Shown here: in pieces, positions 31,353 through 39,513 of the stretch | Numbering within the stretch: the first letter of the stretch is position 1 | Layout of the letters: each line of letters starts with the position of its first letter | Source of the DNA: Nannocystis bainbridge | GTDB taxonomy: Bacteria; Myxococcota_A; Polyangia; Nannocystales; Nannocystaceae | Reading direction: 5' to 3' | DNA: 64,000 nt | Assembly: GCF_028368995.1 (NCBI RefSeq) | Contig: NZ_JAQNDL010000001.1 | Span: 2,258,001 to 2,322,000, forward strand | Notes under the pieces: generated by a model | Databases searched by the model: none | The model's input: only the letters and a program-made list of their open reading frames with translations | Told to the model about the DNA's origin: nothing | Made by a program: the position numbers and the translations under genes

Positions 31353-32240
31353 CTACTCCGTCGCCGAGGGCGGCCCACCCGGGCTCGTGGGCCCGGCGGA
31401 GAAGCTGTGCTCGTCGCCCGGGAAGCTGCCCTCGCGGACCTCGCGGCCGTAGGTGGCGAACGCGTCGCGCACCACGCCTGCGAGCTCCGCGAAGCGCTTG
31501 ACGAAGCGCGGCTTGAAGCGGTCGTCGAGCCCGAGCAGGTCCTGCATCACCAGCACCTGGCCATCGCAGCCGACCCCTGCCCCGATCCCGATCGTCGGGA
31601 TCGCCAGCGATTGCGAGATCTGCCGCGCCAGCGCCGCCGGGATGCCTTCGAGCACCACGGCATAAGCGCCGGCCTCTTGCAGTTGCAGCGCGTCCTGTCG
31701 CAGGCGCTCCGCCGCCGCGTCCTCGCGACCCTGCACGCGGAAGCCCCCGAACTCGTGGACGCTCTGAGGCGTGAGGCCGAGGTGACCCATCACGGGGATA
31801 CCCGCCTGCACGATCTTGCGCACCGCATCCGCCCGGCCGCCGCCCTCGAGCTTGACCGCCTCGGCGCCACCTTCTTGCACGAGCCGACCCGCGGACAGGA
31901 GCGCTTGCTCGGCGCTCACCTGGTAGCTCATGAACGGCAGGTCGACGACCAGATGCGCTCGCTGGACCGCACGGCGGACGCAGCGGGCGTGGTAGCACAT
32001 GTGCTCGAGAGTGACCTCGAGCGTGTGCGGATGGCCTTGCATCACCATGCCCAGGCTGTCCCCGACCAGCACCACATCCGCGCCTGACTCGTCGACGAGG
32101 CGAGCGAAGGTCGCGTCGTAGGCCGTGATCATGACGATGCGCTGGCCTTGGCGCTTGTATTGATGGAGCACCGGCGCGGTCACGCGGCGCGTCGTCGCGG
32201 GGATCTCCCCGGTTGCTGCGGGCTTGGCTCCGAGGGTCAT
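31353..32240 (-). CDS. panB: 3-methyl-2-oxobutanoate hydroxymethyltransferase
   Basis: 295 residues with a 20-residue N-terminal extension. The Mg-binding and active-site segments are clear: [80 protein letters not shown] and YAVVLEGIP (general-base Glu). [22 protein letters not shown] completes the barrel. The enzyme adds a hydroxymethyl group from methylene-tetrahydrofolate to 2-oxoisovalerate, the first pantothenate step. It is first in a panB-panC operon. The gap 32241-32532 upstream holds one degenerate CATG element near 32335 and no gene. Confidence 0.96.
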   Translation of the reverse strand: MTLGAKPAATGEIPATTRRVTAPVLHQYKRQGQRIVMITAYDATFARLVDESGADVVLVGDSLGMVMQGHPHTLEVTLEHMCYHARCVRRAVQRAHLVVDLPFMSYQVSAEQALLSAGRLVQEGGAEAVKLEGGGRADAVRKIVQAGIPVMGHLGLTPQSVHEFGGFRVQGREDAAAERLRQDALQLQEAGAYAVVLEGIPAALARQISQSLAIPTIGIGAGVGCDGQVLVMQDLLGLDDRFKPRFVKRFAELAGVVRDAFATYGREVREGSFPGDEHSFSAGPTSPGGPPSATE

Positions 32241-32532
32241 ATGTGCTCGCGCGAAGCATATCGCAGAGCAGCGAGGTCGCGGTCCATGAAGAATTTGCTC
32301 GCCGTGCTCCGGCGTCGGCTCGCGCCTCGGCGCATGACATGTGTGCGGGGCGATGCACGCCTCGCCTCATGAGCTGGACACCTCGTGTCCGCGCGGCTGT
32401 GACGATGAATTCGCGGTCGACGAGCTCGCGATTCGCGGTGCGCTGTTTCGCGGGACAGCGGTGACAAAAATCACCCAAGTGTGAAGTTCCCGCCGTGTCT
32501 TCGCGGAGATTTATTTTCTTCGCTGGGAAAAG

Positions 32533-33597
32533 ATGACTTTGATGGGAAGGGCTGATCGACGTTCTTCTCGCACGAATGTGCGGGCGACATCGCTGCTTCG
32601 CGGCACCTGGCCTCTCGGGCAGGTCCTCTGTGCCATGTCCTTGTGGGCTTGTGGGGCCGACGACGGCGGCACCGGGGACAGCGAAGCGACCACGGTGGCC
32701 GAGACCACCGACGACGGCACCGGCGGCACCGACAGCACCGGCGGCACCGACACGCCGACCACCGGCACCACCGGAGCGACCGACACCTCGGGCACCACCG
32801 GCGTCGACGTCGGCCGCGCCAAGGGTCTGCTCAACTTCACCTTCTATCCCGAGACCGCGGGCGGCCTCCCGGCCGAGCTGGGCATGGCAGGCGCCTGGCG
32901 CACCGAGCCGCTCACCACCGACGACTTCTTCGCCGTCCAGGCCTGGGGCATGCACCTCCCGCCGGCGCCGGACGAGCCCAACACCATCGCCAACAACGCG
33001 ATCCCCGCGCCCTACGAATGGGGCAAGGACGAGACGTGGGTCGTCGGCGGCAACGCGCTCAAGCTGCGCGGCGCCGCCGGTGAGTCGCTGGCCTGCCTCA
33101 TGATGGTGCAGGACACCTTCCCGGTCTACTTCAGCGACGACGCCGAGTTCTTCGACCCGCTGTGCGCCCCCGACCCCGCGCGCTGGGTCGCTGGCGACGT
33201 CTACGACGTGATCGCCTTCGGCGGCGACGGCAAGGACGACATCGTCCTGCCCGCGGCCGTCACGGCTCCGACCGCGCTGACCGTCACCGCGCCCGACGTC
33301 GGCGTCTCGCTGTTCGACCACGACCGCGCCACCGACCTGAAGCTCACCTGGGACGCCAACGGCGGCCAGCCGAACCGGATCGTCGTCCGCCTCATCGACA
33401 CCTACGGCCAGATGCTCACCGCTCACGCCGTCGACGACGGCAGCTTCACCATCCCGAGCGCCGAGCTGCTCCAGCTCGCCCCCGGCCCCGCCACCCTCAC
33501 CATCGCCCGCGAGCAGAGTTTCGACCTCGGCCTCCCGGACGGCGACCTGCGGGTCGTCCTCCGCTACGAAGTCTGGGCCGACCCCGATCTGATTTAA
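32533..33597 (+). CDS. Lipoprotein with Thr/Gly/Asp-rich linker, first gene of the DUF1501 operon
   Basis: 354 residues if the ATG at 32533 is used; a GTG at 32578 is an alternative. The signal peptide ends in A-M-S-L-W-A-C, a lipobox. A 60-residue linker of Thr, Gly, Asp and Ser follows (SEATTVAETTDDGTGGTD and so on). The mature domain (about 95-354) is beta-rich with SVTAPDVGVSLFDHDRATDLKLTWDANGG and ends RVVLRYEVWADPDLI. No family is recognised. It is 21 bp upstream of the DUF1501 gene. The signal peptide is encoded by a four-unit phased array of the dispersed element (32606-32651). Confidence 0.75.
   Translation: MTLMGRADRRSSRTNVRATSLLRGTWPLGQVLCAMSLWACGADDGGTGDSEATTVAETTDDGTGGTDSTGGTDTPTTGTTGATDTSGTTGVDVGRAKGLLNFTFYPETAGGLPAELGMAGAWRTEPLTTDDFFAVQAWGMHLPPAPDEPNTIANNAIPAPYEWGKDETWVVGGNALKLRGAAGESLACLMMVQDTFPVYFSDDAEFFDPLCAPDPARWVAGDVYDVIAFGGDGKDDIVLPAAVTAPTALTVTAPDVGVSLFDHDRATDLKLTWDANGGQPNRIVVRLIDTYGQMLTAHAVDDGSFTIPSAELLQLAPGPATLTIAREQSFDLGLPDGDLRVVLRYEVWADPDLI
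32606..32651. repeat. 14-bp phased array encoding a lipoprotein signal peptide
   Basis: CCTG (32606), CAGG (32620), CATG (32634) and CTTG (32648) lie exactly 14 bp apart, each followed by a TCC-like stretch and a GGG end. They encode T-W-P-L-G-Q-V-L-C-A-M-S-L-W-A-C, the hydrophobic core and lipobox. Confidence 0.65.
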
Positions 33598-33618
33598 AGG
33601 ACCCCCACGAGACGGACC

Positions 33619-35127
33619 ATGCAGCGCAGAACCTTCATGAAGTCCCTCGGCGTCGCCACGGCGGCCGGCGCCTCCTTCGGCATTCTTCGTCATCCACGGC
33701 GCGCGGAGGCGTACTGGGGCGAGTGGCCGGCCGACAAGCTCGACGCCATGATCCCCGTCGAGCGTCAGGCCAAGAACGTGCTCGAGCTCTACCTCTACGG
33801 GGGTATGAGCGCGTTCGACACCTTCTACGCGGTGCCTGACTGGGGGAAGAACGACGAGCGGTTCCTCCACGCGTTCTACAACCAGACCCAGACGCGCTTC
33901 GGCCAGTGCGGCTTCGGCAACGAGCTGACCGAGGCGTTCGCCGAGGACGCCAAGGGCACTCTGGTCCACCTCGGCCCGTGGGTCTCGCCGCTGCGGGCCC
34001 GGCCCGACATCGTCGCGCGCATGCGGGTGCTCGTGCAGCGCCACGACCTCCTGCCGCACGAGGGCGCCAACCCCTACGCGCTGACCGGCAGCCGCCTCGG
34101 CTCGCCGCGCCTCGCCGGCGTCGGTGCGTCGATCCAGCGCCACTTCCTCGAGCAGCCCGGCGGCCTGCGCCCGACCCCGTACGCCTACGTCCTCTACCCC
34201 GGCGTCGAGTTCCCGACCGACAACGTGCTCGCCGCCTCCGCCATCGGCCTCCACCCCGGCTCCGCGCGCCCGCTCAGCGTCACCGTCGATCCCAACTCGT
34301 CGCTGTCGCAGCTGCTCGCCCGCCCCAGCGTCGGTGAGGGTCGTGACGACTACGACGCCGCCGTCGACCACTACCTCGCCGCCTACCAGCAGCGCTTCCG
34401 GCCCGGTGGCAAGGGCCAGCTGACCCGCTCGGCCGAGCGCAGCAACTTCGAGTTCGCCCACTTCGCCCGCCGCGGCGCCGGCGAGCTGTCGAGCGTGCTC
34501 TCGGCCGACCTGTTCGAGGACGTCGCCGGCACCCAGTGCAACGACATGTCCGGCAACGACAAGCCGCGCATGCAGGCCCGCATGGCCGCCAGCCTGCTGA
34601 CCCGCGCCCAGGATCAGGCCCGCTACGTCCACTGGATCGACGGCGGCCTCAAGCCCAACCCCTCGGCCGGCCACGACACCCACGACAGCCACGTCGAGGA
34701 CTCCTCGCGCAACGTCTCGCACACCCTGCAGTGCCTGGCCGACATCATCAACGCGCCGAACGAGAACGACCCCGGCAAGATCAACCTCGACGAGACGATG
34801 ATCGTCATCAACACCGAGTTCGGCCGCACGCCGCACCGGCAGGGCCAGTCGGGCCTCAACCACTGGCCGCAGGGCATGGTCAACGTCGTCATCGGCGGCC
34901 CCATCACCGAGGCCGAACGCGGCATCTACGGCGCCATCACCGAGGCCGACGGCTTCGCCGACACTTACATCAGCCCGGCCGAGAACCGCATGCTCGTGAT
35001 GATGGCCCTCGGCATCTACCCGTTCAGCTCGCAGACCTTCGCCGTCGGCGACGTGGCCGGCGGCGTCAAGAACCAGGCCGAGGCAGCCCAGCGGCTGCGC
35101 GACGTCTACATGGGGCTCAAGCTCTGA
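33619..35127 (+). CDS. DUF1501-family protein, Tat-exported
   Basis: 502 residues. The twin-arginine signal QRRTFMKSLGVATAAGASFG predicts folded export. The body fits DUF1501 (sulfatase/alkaline-phosphatase-like fold), with ELYLYGGMSAFDTFY at the start, and GSRLGSPRLAGVGASIQRHF and TGETMIVINTEFGRTPHRQG-like elements (VINTEFGRTPHRQGQSGLNHWPQG near 390-415). The TEFGRTP and H-W motif is the family hallmark. The function is unknown; members always sit next to a large cytochrome-like DUF1549/DUF1800/DUF1588-type partner, as here. The gene is 18 bp upstream of that partner. Confidence 0.85.
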   Translation: MQRRTFMKSLGVATAAGASFGILRHPRRAEAYWGEWPADKLDAMIPVERQAKNVLELYLYGGMSAFDTFYAVPDWGKNDERFLHAFYNQTQTRFGQCGFGNELTEAFAEDAKGTLVHLGPWVSPLRARPDIVARMRVLVQRHDLLPHEGANPYALTGSRLGSPRLAGVGASIQRHFLEQPGGLRPTPYAYVLYPGVEFPTDNVLAASAIGLHPGSARPLSVTVDPNSSLSQLLARPSVGEGRDDYDAAVDHYLAAYQQRFRPGGKGQLTRSAERSNFEFAHFARRGAGELSSVLSADLFEDVAGTQCNDMSGNDKPRMQARMAASLLTRAQDQARYVHWIDGGLKPNPSAGHDTHDSHVEDSSRNVSHTLQCLADIINAPNENDPGKINLDETMIVINTEFGRTPHRQGQSGLNHWPQGMVNVVIGGPITEAERGIYGAITEADGFADTYISPAENRMLVMMALGIYPFSSQTFAVGDVAGGVKNQAEAAQRLRDVYMGLKL

Positions 35128-35145
35128 ACGAGAGGAGGCGCGACC

Positions 35146-37329
35146 ATGACTCGACTTCACCACTCCAACGCTCCTCTCCTCGCGTCTGTCTTTGCGTGCA
35201 TGTCCCTCACGGCATGTCCCAACGACCAGACCGACTCCGACACCGCCACCAGCGGCGACACCAAGACCAGCGGCGACTCGACCGAGACTGACGCGACCGA
35301 CAGCGCCGCCCCGACCACCACCGACACCCCGACCACCGCGGCCACCGACGGCACCAGCGACGGCACCGGTGACCCCGGCGAGGAGCCGCCGCCCGCGGGC
35401 GACGGCGAAGAGTCGTGCGACGCCGGCGACGAGGCGTTCGTCAAGCGCGTCATCCCGCTGCTGCAGGGGCGCAAGCCCGAGGGCATGCGCGAGGTCCAGC
35501 TGCTCGTCAGCGCGATCGAGCAGCTCGACGCCAAGGGCCAGGACGGGCGAGCGATCGTCGCCCGCGGGCTCGCGTCCGGCGACCTCTACCTCAACCGCTG
35601 GCGCACCTTCTTCTGGGAGCAGCTGAAGATCAACCGGTTCGAGATGAAGTCGAACTACGGCTGCTACTCGCAGATGACCGGCGCCGCCGACGACGACGAC
35701 CTCGCGGCCTACATCCGCGACAACGACGCCCAGGGCTCGAGCTTCGGCCCGCCGTTCACCATGGGCGACGTCATGATGAGCGCCCTGCGGCTCGACGACC
35801 TGAGCCCGATGTACCGCGCCGACATGTTCGCGCGCATGGCCCGGCCGCTGTCCGGCGCCAACATCACGCAGGAAGAGTTCGAGATCAACGCCCGCTCCAA
35901 CTACGGCGAGATCTTCGAGTCGAGCTACCTCGGCCGGCGCAGCGGCTGCCTCGAGTGCCATACCAGCACCGAGTCGGTCACCTACAACCCCGACCCCAAG
36001 TACAACCACTTCTGGGCCCTCCCCGGAGACTTCGAGGGCGCCATCTACGGCGACCCGAAGGGCCGGCCGGAGGAAGAAGTGTACGCCGCCTTCCGCTGGA
36101 CCGGCTTCGTCGACAACGACGGCGCGGTCGAGCCGTGGGGGTGGAGCAACAGCTGCGGCCGCTTCAACCCCGGCAACCAGGGCGACATCCTCGGCATCCC
36201 CGGCTACCTCGGCGGCGCGCTGCCCGAGGGCGGCCAGCTGTTCGACATCGATCCGCTGTTCAAGACCGGCTTCGCCACCCTCGCCAGCGAGGGCCTCATG
36301 GTCGACGGCAACCTGTCCGTCGCCCCCGACCAGGCGCTCGCGTACCTCACCGCCGTCAACATCGCCAACGGCGTGTGGAAGGAGATGCTCGGCTACCCGC
36401 TGACGCTCGCGCACAGCTTCCCGCGCAACGAGAAGCAGCGCGACATCCTCGGCGAGCTCGCCGACGCCTTCATCTCCGACGAGTACTCGCTGCGGACGCT
36501 CCTGGTCGAGATCGTCACGCACCCGTACTTCAACCAGGAGGCGCCGGACCTGTGCGACGCCTCGAACTCGTACCACATGAAGCCGGTGTTCGACCCGTTC
36601 TCGGTCACCGCCGCCGACCCCAACATGCGCGGCAACGGCGTCGGCGACCGCATCCAGCGCTACAGCGCGTGGGTGCTGGTCGAGTCGGCCATGCGGGCGA
36701 TGTGGTGGGAGCTGCCGGTGCAGCAGGTCCAGGACAACGAGTGGAACTACCCCAGCGTCAACTTCCTGCGCGACCAGGGCGTGTTCCTCAAGGACGCGAT
36801 CAACGGCTTCAACGGCGTCGACTTCAACGGCCTGCTGTCGTGGGAGAACCAGCTCGCCGCCGGCACCAAGCAGTCGATGCAGGGCAGCTGCACCGGCCCG
36901 CTCGGCCAGCCGTGCGCGCCGTACGAATGGATCGAGCTCATGCTGGTCGAGGCCAGCATGGTCCCGGGCGCCACCGTGGGTGACATCGCGGCCGCGATCA
37001 AGGACCGCCTGATCACCGAGCCGACCATCGCCGGCCCGGCCGAGGCCGCCGCCATCGAGGGCGTCATCGGCCTCCCGCTCGACACGCCGATGAGCCAGGC
37101 CGACACCGGTCAGCTCGAGGCCGGCGCGCGCCGGTTCGCCGGCATGCTGCTCAGCACCCCGCAGTTCATGCTCTCGGGCGTGCCCAGCCGCGATCAGGAC
37201 CCGGCGGCGATCCCCGCCTTCGCCGTCCCCGGCACCGACATCGAGTCGCTTTGCAACGTCCACGCCCCGCTGCTCCTGGGCGGCCAGTTCTCGTGGAGCT
37301 GCAGCGCCGACGGGCTCAAGCTGCGCTGA
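35146..37329 (+). CDS. Large lipoprotein with one CxxCH motif, DUF1501 partner
   Basis: 727 residues. The signal peptide ends in C-M-S-L-T-A-C-P, a lipobox, followed by about 70 residues of Asp/Thr/Ser/Pro linker. A single haem-binding-like C-L-E-C-H is at residues 268-272 (GCLECHTSTESVTYNP). A helical C-terminal half carries NIANGVWKEMLGYPLTLAHSFPRNEKQRDILGELADAFI and LVEIVTHPYFNQ, the layout of the proteins paired with DUF1501 (DUF1549/1585/1588/1592/1800-like). The stretch SLFKTGFATLASEGL and the paired tryptophans suggest a periplasmic redox or polymer-degrading complex. The activity is undefined. The lipobox is formed by phased palindromic units at 35185-35216. Confidence 0.75.
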   Translation: MTRLHHSNAPLLASVFACMSLTACPNDQTDSDTATSGDTKTSGDSTETDATDSAAPTTTDTPTTAATDGTSDGTGDPGEEPPPAGDGEESCDAGDEAFVKRVIPLLQGRKPEGMREVQLLVSAIEQLDAKGQDGRAIVARGLASGDLYLNRWRTFFWEQLKINRFEMKSNYGCYSQMTGAADDDDLAAYIRDNDAQGSSFGPPFTMGDVMMSALRLDDLSPMYRADMFARMARPLSGANITQEEFEINARSNYGEIFESSYLGRRSGCLECHTSTESVTYNPDPKYNHFWALPGDFEGAIYGDPKGRPEEEVYAAFRWTGFVDNDGAVEPWGWSNSCGRFNPGNQGDILGIPGYLGGALPEGGQLFDIDPLFKTGFATLASEGLMVDGNLSVAPDQALAYLTAVNIANGVWKEMLGYPLTLAHSFPRNEKQRDILGELADAFISDEYSLRTLLVEIVTHPYFNQEAPDLCDASNSYHMKPVFDPFSVTAADPNMRGNGVGDRIQRYSAWVLVESAMRAMWWELPVQQVQDNEWNYPSVNFLRDQGVFLKDAINGFNGVDFNGLLSWENQLAAGTKQSMQGSCTGPLGQPCAPYEWIELMLVEASMVPGATVGDIAAAIKDRLITEPTIAGPAEAAAIEGVIGLPLDTPMSQADTGQLEAGARRFAGMLLSTPQFMLSGVPSRDQDPAAIPAFAVPGTDIESLCNVHAPLLLGGQFSWSCSADGLKLR
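35185..35216. repeat. 14-bp phased array encoding the lipobox of the CxxCH lipoprotein
   Basis: TCTG (35185), CATG (35199) and CATG (35213) are exactly 14 bp apart. Translated in frame they give S-V-F-A-C-M-S-L-T-A-C-P-N. The middle unit is CATGTC-N6-GGCATG, one base from a perfect palindrome. Confidence 0.75.
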
Positions 37330-37346
37330 GCGGTCCCGCCGCCAAA

Positions 37347-37526
37347 CATGGCCCCTGCGACATGGCGCTTTCGCCATGTTCAGGGGCCTCGTCGCGAGCG
37401 GCCGCGGACCGGCATGGATGCGCGCCCCTCGAGACATGTCTCTCTCGCCATGCTCAATAACTCCATGGCAAGCGGCCACGGACGCGCACCGATGCATGCC
37501 CCTTGAGACATGTCTCTTACGACATG
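37347..37526. repeat. Three palindrome groups in a convergent intergenic region
   Basis: CATG at 37347, 37361 and 37375 (spaced 14) includes a perfect variant CATGGC-N6-GCCATG at 37361-37378. CATG at 37435 and 37449 (spaced 14) is a degenerate palindrome. CATG at 37509 and 37523 (spaced 14) forms the perfect CATGTC-N6-GACATG at 37509-37526. The array follows the CxxCH lipoprotein stop. No gene is seen in 37330-37718. Confidence 0.85.
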
Positions 37527-37585
37527 TCCCGTAAAACTCGTCCCGAGGAGCCGGGAGCGAAGTTCCTCTTCCTGACCCCGATGCC

Positions 37586-37770
37586 CCCCACGGCGCCGGC
37601 GTCACATCGAGCGCAGCTCGGCCATTCGCCGCTCGGCCATTCGCAGCTCGGCCATCCGCCGCTCGACCAGCTTTCGCTCCGCCTCTTCCGCCCGCGACCC
37701 GACCCCACGGCGCCGGCGTCACATCGGGCGCAGCTCGGCCATCCGCCGCTCGACCAGCTTTCGCTCCGCC
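37586..37770. repeat. Partial duplication of the 3' end of the following minus-strand gene
   Basis: About 67 bp at 37704-37770, covering the last 17 codons of the gene at 37719-38621 and a few bases beyond, recur at 37586-37683. The shared text includes CCCCACGGCGCCGGCGTCAC and GCTCGACCAGCTTTCGCTCC. The downstream copy also carries two extra CTCGGCCAT-containing short units. It is a local duplication outside the reading frame. Confidence 0.75.
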
Positions 37771-38621
37771 GCTTCGGGCTCCGGACACGCCAGATAGCTC
37801 TTGAACAACAAGCTCGCGTTGGCGGGGTTCTTGAACGCGATCTGCTCGATCGCAGCGAGGTAGAGCCGCTCGTGCAGCGGCAGCAGCGCGTCGACCGCCA
37901 TCCGTTCGCCGCTCGAGGCCAACGACTTCAGCAACCCCAGCTCGCGCTGCGCCGCATCGGCCGCGCCGCTGCGGTCGTACACCAGGGCCAGGAGCAGCGA
38001 CGTGCGCACCTGATCGCGCGAGGCCGCCCGCTCGCGGGCCCGATGCGACAGCTCCAGCGCCTGGGCCAGATCTCCGGCCAGCAGCGCCGCGACCGCCGCC
38101 AGCCGATCGAGGCGATAGCCCTCGACCTCCGCCCGTGCCTCCGCCTGCGCCAACGCCGACCGGGCCAGCGCCGGCTCGCCGAGGCCGATCGCCGCGATCG
38201 CCGTCATCACCCACGTCATCGGCGGCGGCGCTTGCCCGCGCCGGCTCGCCTCGCTCCGCGCCGTCGCCAGCCACTGCGCCGCCCGCTTGCGGCTCTGTCG
38301 CTGCGCCTCCGCCAGCGCCTCGACTTCGCTGGCCAGGTTCGACAGCGGCGGCAAACCCGGCACCTGCGTCAGCTCCAGCATCGCCGCCGCCACCAACACC
38401 GCCGGCGCCCCCGGACACAACCGGGCCCGCTCCGCCCACAAGTTCGTTCCATCCGCGCCGACCAACTGCTTGGCGACGGCGATCTCCGCGGTCCGCTCGA
38501 GCTCGCGGCACTGACTCCACGGACGGCTGCCCGCCTGAGCCCAGACCGTGGGCGGATCGGGCGGCCGGGGTTGCCACCCCGCGGGCGCGAGCGTCAGCCA
38601 GATCGCCGCCACGAACGACAT
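37719..38621 (-). CDS. Exported helical-repeat protein, unknown function
   Basis: The preferred start at 38621 (MSFVAAIWLTLAPAGW) yields a signal-peptide-like N-terminus and 300 residues; six more codons are possible. The rest is almost entirely helical, with TPR-like pairs (ALARSALAQAEARAEVEGYRLDRLAAVAALLAGDLAQALELSHRARERAASRDQVRTSLLLALVYDRSGAADAAQRELGLL). A pair of Cys lies in SQCRELERT and RARLCPGAP. No family beyond TPR-like is recognised. It converges on the DUF1501 operon. Its 3' end is duplicated downstream. Confidence 0.65.
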   Translation of the reverse strand: MSFVAAIWLTLAPAGWQPRPPDPPTVWAQAGSRPWSQCRELERTAEIAVAKQLVGADGTNLWAERARLCPGAPAVLVAAAMLELTQVPGLPPLSNLASEVEALAEAQRQSRKRAAQWLATARSEASRRGQAPPPMTWVMTAIAAIGLGEPALARSALAQAEARAEVEGYRLDRLAAVAALLAGDLAQALELSHRARERAASRDQVRTSLLLALVYDRSGAADAAQRELGLLKSLASSGERMAVDALLPLHERLYLAAIEQIAFKNPANASLLFKSYLACPEPEAAERKLVERRMAELRPM

Positions 38622-38725
38622 CGAACGCGAGCCTAGCACCTCGCATCGCCCGCTGCGGGCGCCCCGGCATCAGCACTTCGCGCCGAATTTTTGGTCCTCG
38701 CCCGCCCACGTCGCACACTCGCCGC

Positions 38726-39472
38726 GTGACTCCCCGGCCTTCCGTTCGCGCCGGCCAGGGCAACCGGCGGCGCCGGCCTCCCGCCCAGGCGGCAGCTCGC
38801 CGACACACGCGCTGGCTCGTGAACCAACTCCGCCGCGGCGCGCTCGTCGTGCGCGGCCTGCCCGCTCGCCTGCAGACCCGGATCGCCTGGCGCAGGGCCG
38901 GGCAGCTCGTGGCCGAACAGGGCCGGGCGCTCGTACCCGCGGCCCAGCGCGCCTTTGCCGGCGTCGGCAAGGGCCTCGACCGCGGCGCCAGCGAGCTCGG
39001 CCGCTCCGCCGTCGCCAGTGGACGCGGCCTCAACAGCCTGTCCCAGCTGAGCGCGGGCTGCTTGCGTCGCTTCTCGCACCTGAGCCTGCGCGGCTTCGCC
39101 CAGCTCGCTCGCCTGTCGCGGATCGCCGGTCTCGCCCTGGGCCGCGGCGCTCGCCGATTTGGCGTCGCCAGCGCTGTCCTGGCTCGCCATGTCGGAGCCT
39201 TCCTGTGGGCGCGACGCACGATCCTGCGCGCGCTGGCGCTCCGCGGCGCCTGGTGGGGTGCCCTGGCCCTGTTGTGGTTCGGCGGCCGGGCCCTCCTCGA
39301 CCTGCAGGTCCCGCTCGCCCAGGACGCCCTCCCCCTGTTCCTCGTCGGCCTGGCCCTGTGCTTGCCGCTCTTCTTCGCGGGTGCTGCGCGCCTGCGCTGG
39401 GCCGGCTTTGCTCTCGGAGCCGGCCACGCCGCGCTCGCGGTGCTGGTCTGGACCATCACGACGACCGGCTGA
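38726..39472 (+). CDS. Integral membrane protein, unknown function
   Basis: A GTG at 38726 gives 248 residues. The first 160 residues are very basic with amphipathic helices (QAAARRHTRWLVNQLRRGALVVRGLPARLQTRIAWRRAG and so on). The C-terminal third has three membrane helices (GALALLWFGGRALL, LPLFLVGLALCLPLFFAG and WAGFALGAGHAALAVLVWTI). There are no recognisable motifs. The gene is 41 bp upstream of a lipoprotein gene on the same strand and may share a transcript with it. Confidence 0.55.
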   Translation: MTPRPSVRAGQGNRRRRPPAQAAARRHTRWLVNQLRRGALVVRGLPARLQTRIAWRRAGQLVAEQGRALVPAAQRAFAGVGKGLDRGASELGRSAVASGRGLNSLSQLSAGCLRRFSHLSLRGFAQLARLSRIAGLALGRGARRFGVASAVLARHVGAFLWARRTILRALALRGAWWGALALLWFGGRALLDLQVPLAQDALPLFLVGLALCLPLFFAGAARLRWAGFALGAGHAALAVLVWTITTTG

Positions 39473-39513
39473 CACCCCTTGGCGAGCCCGTGCGCACGCG
39501 ATACGCCTGATGC

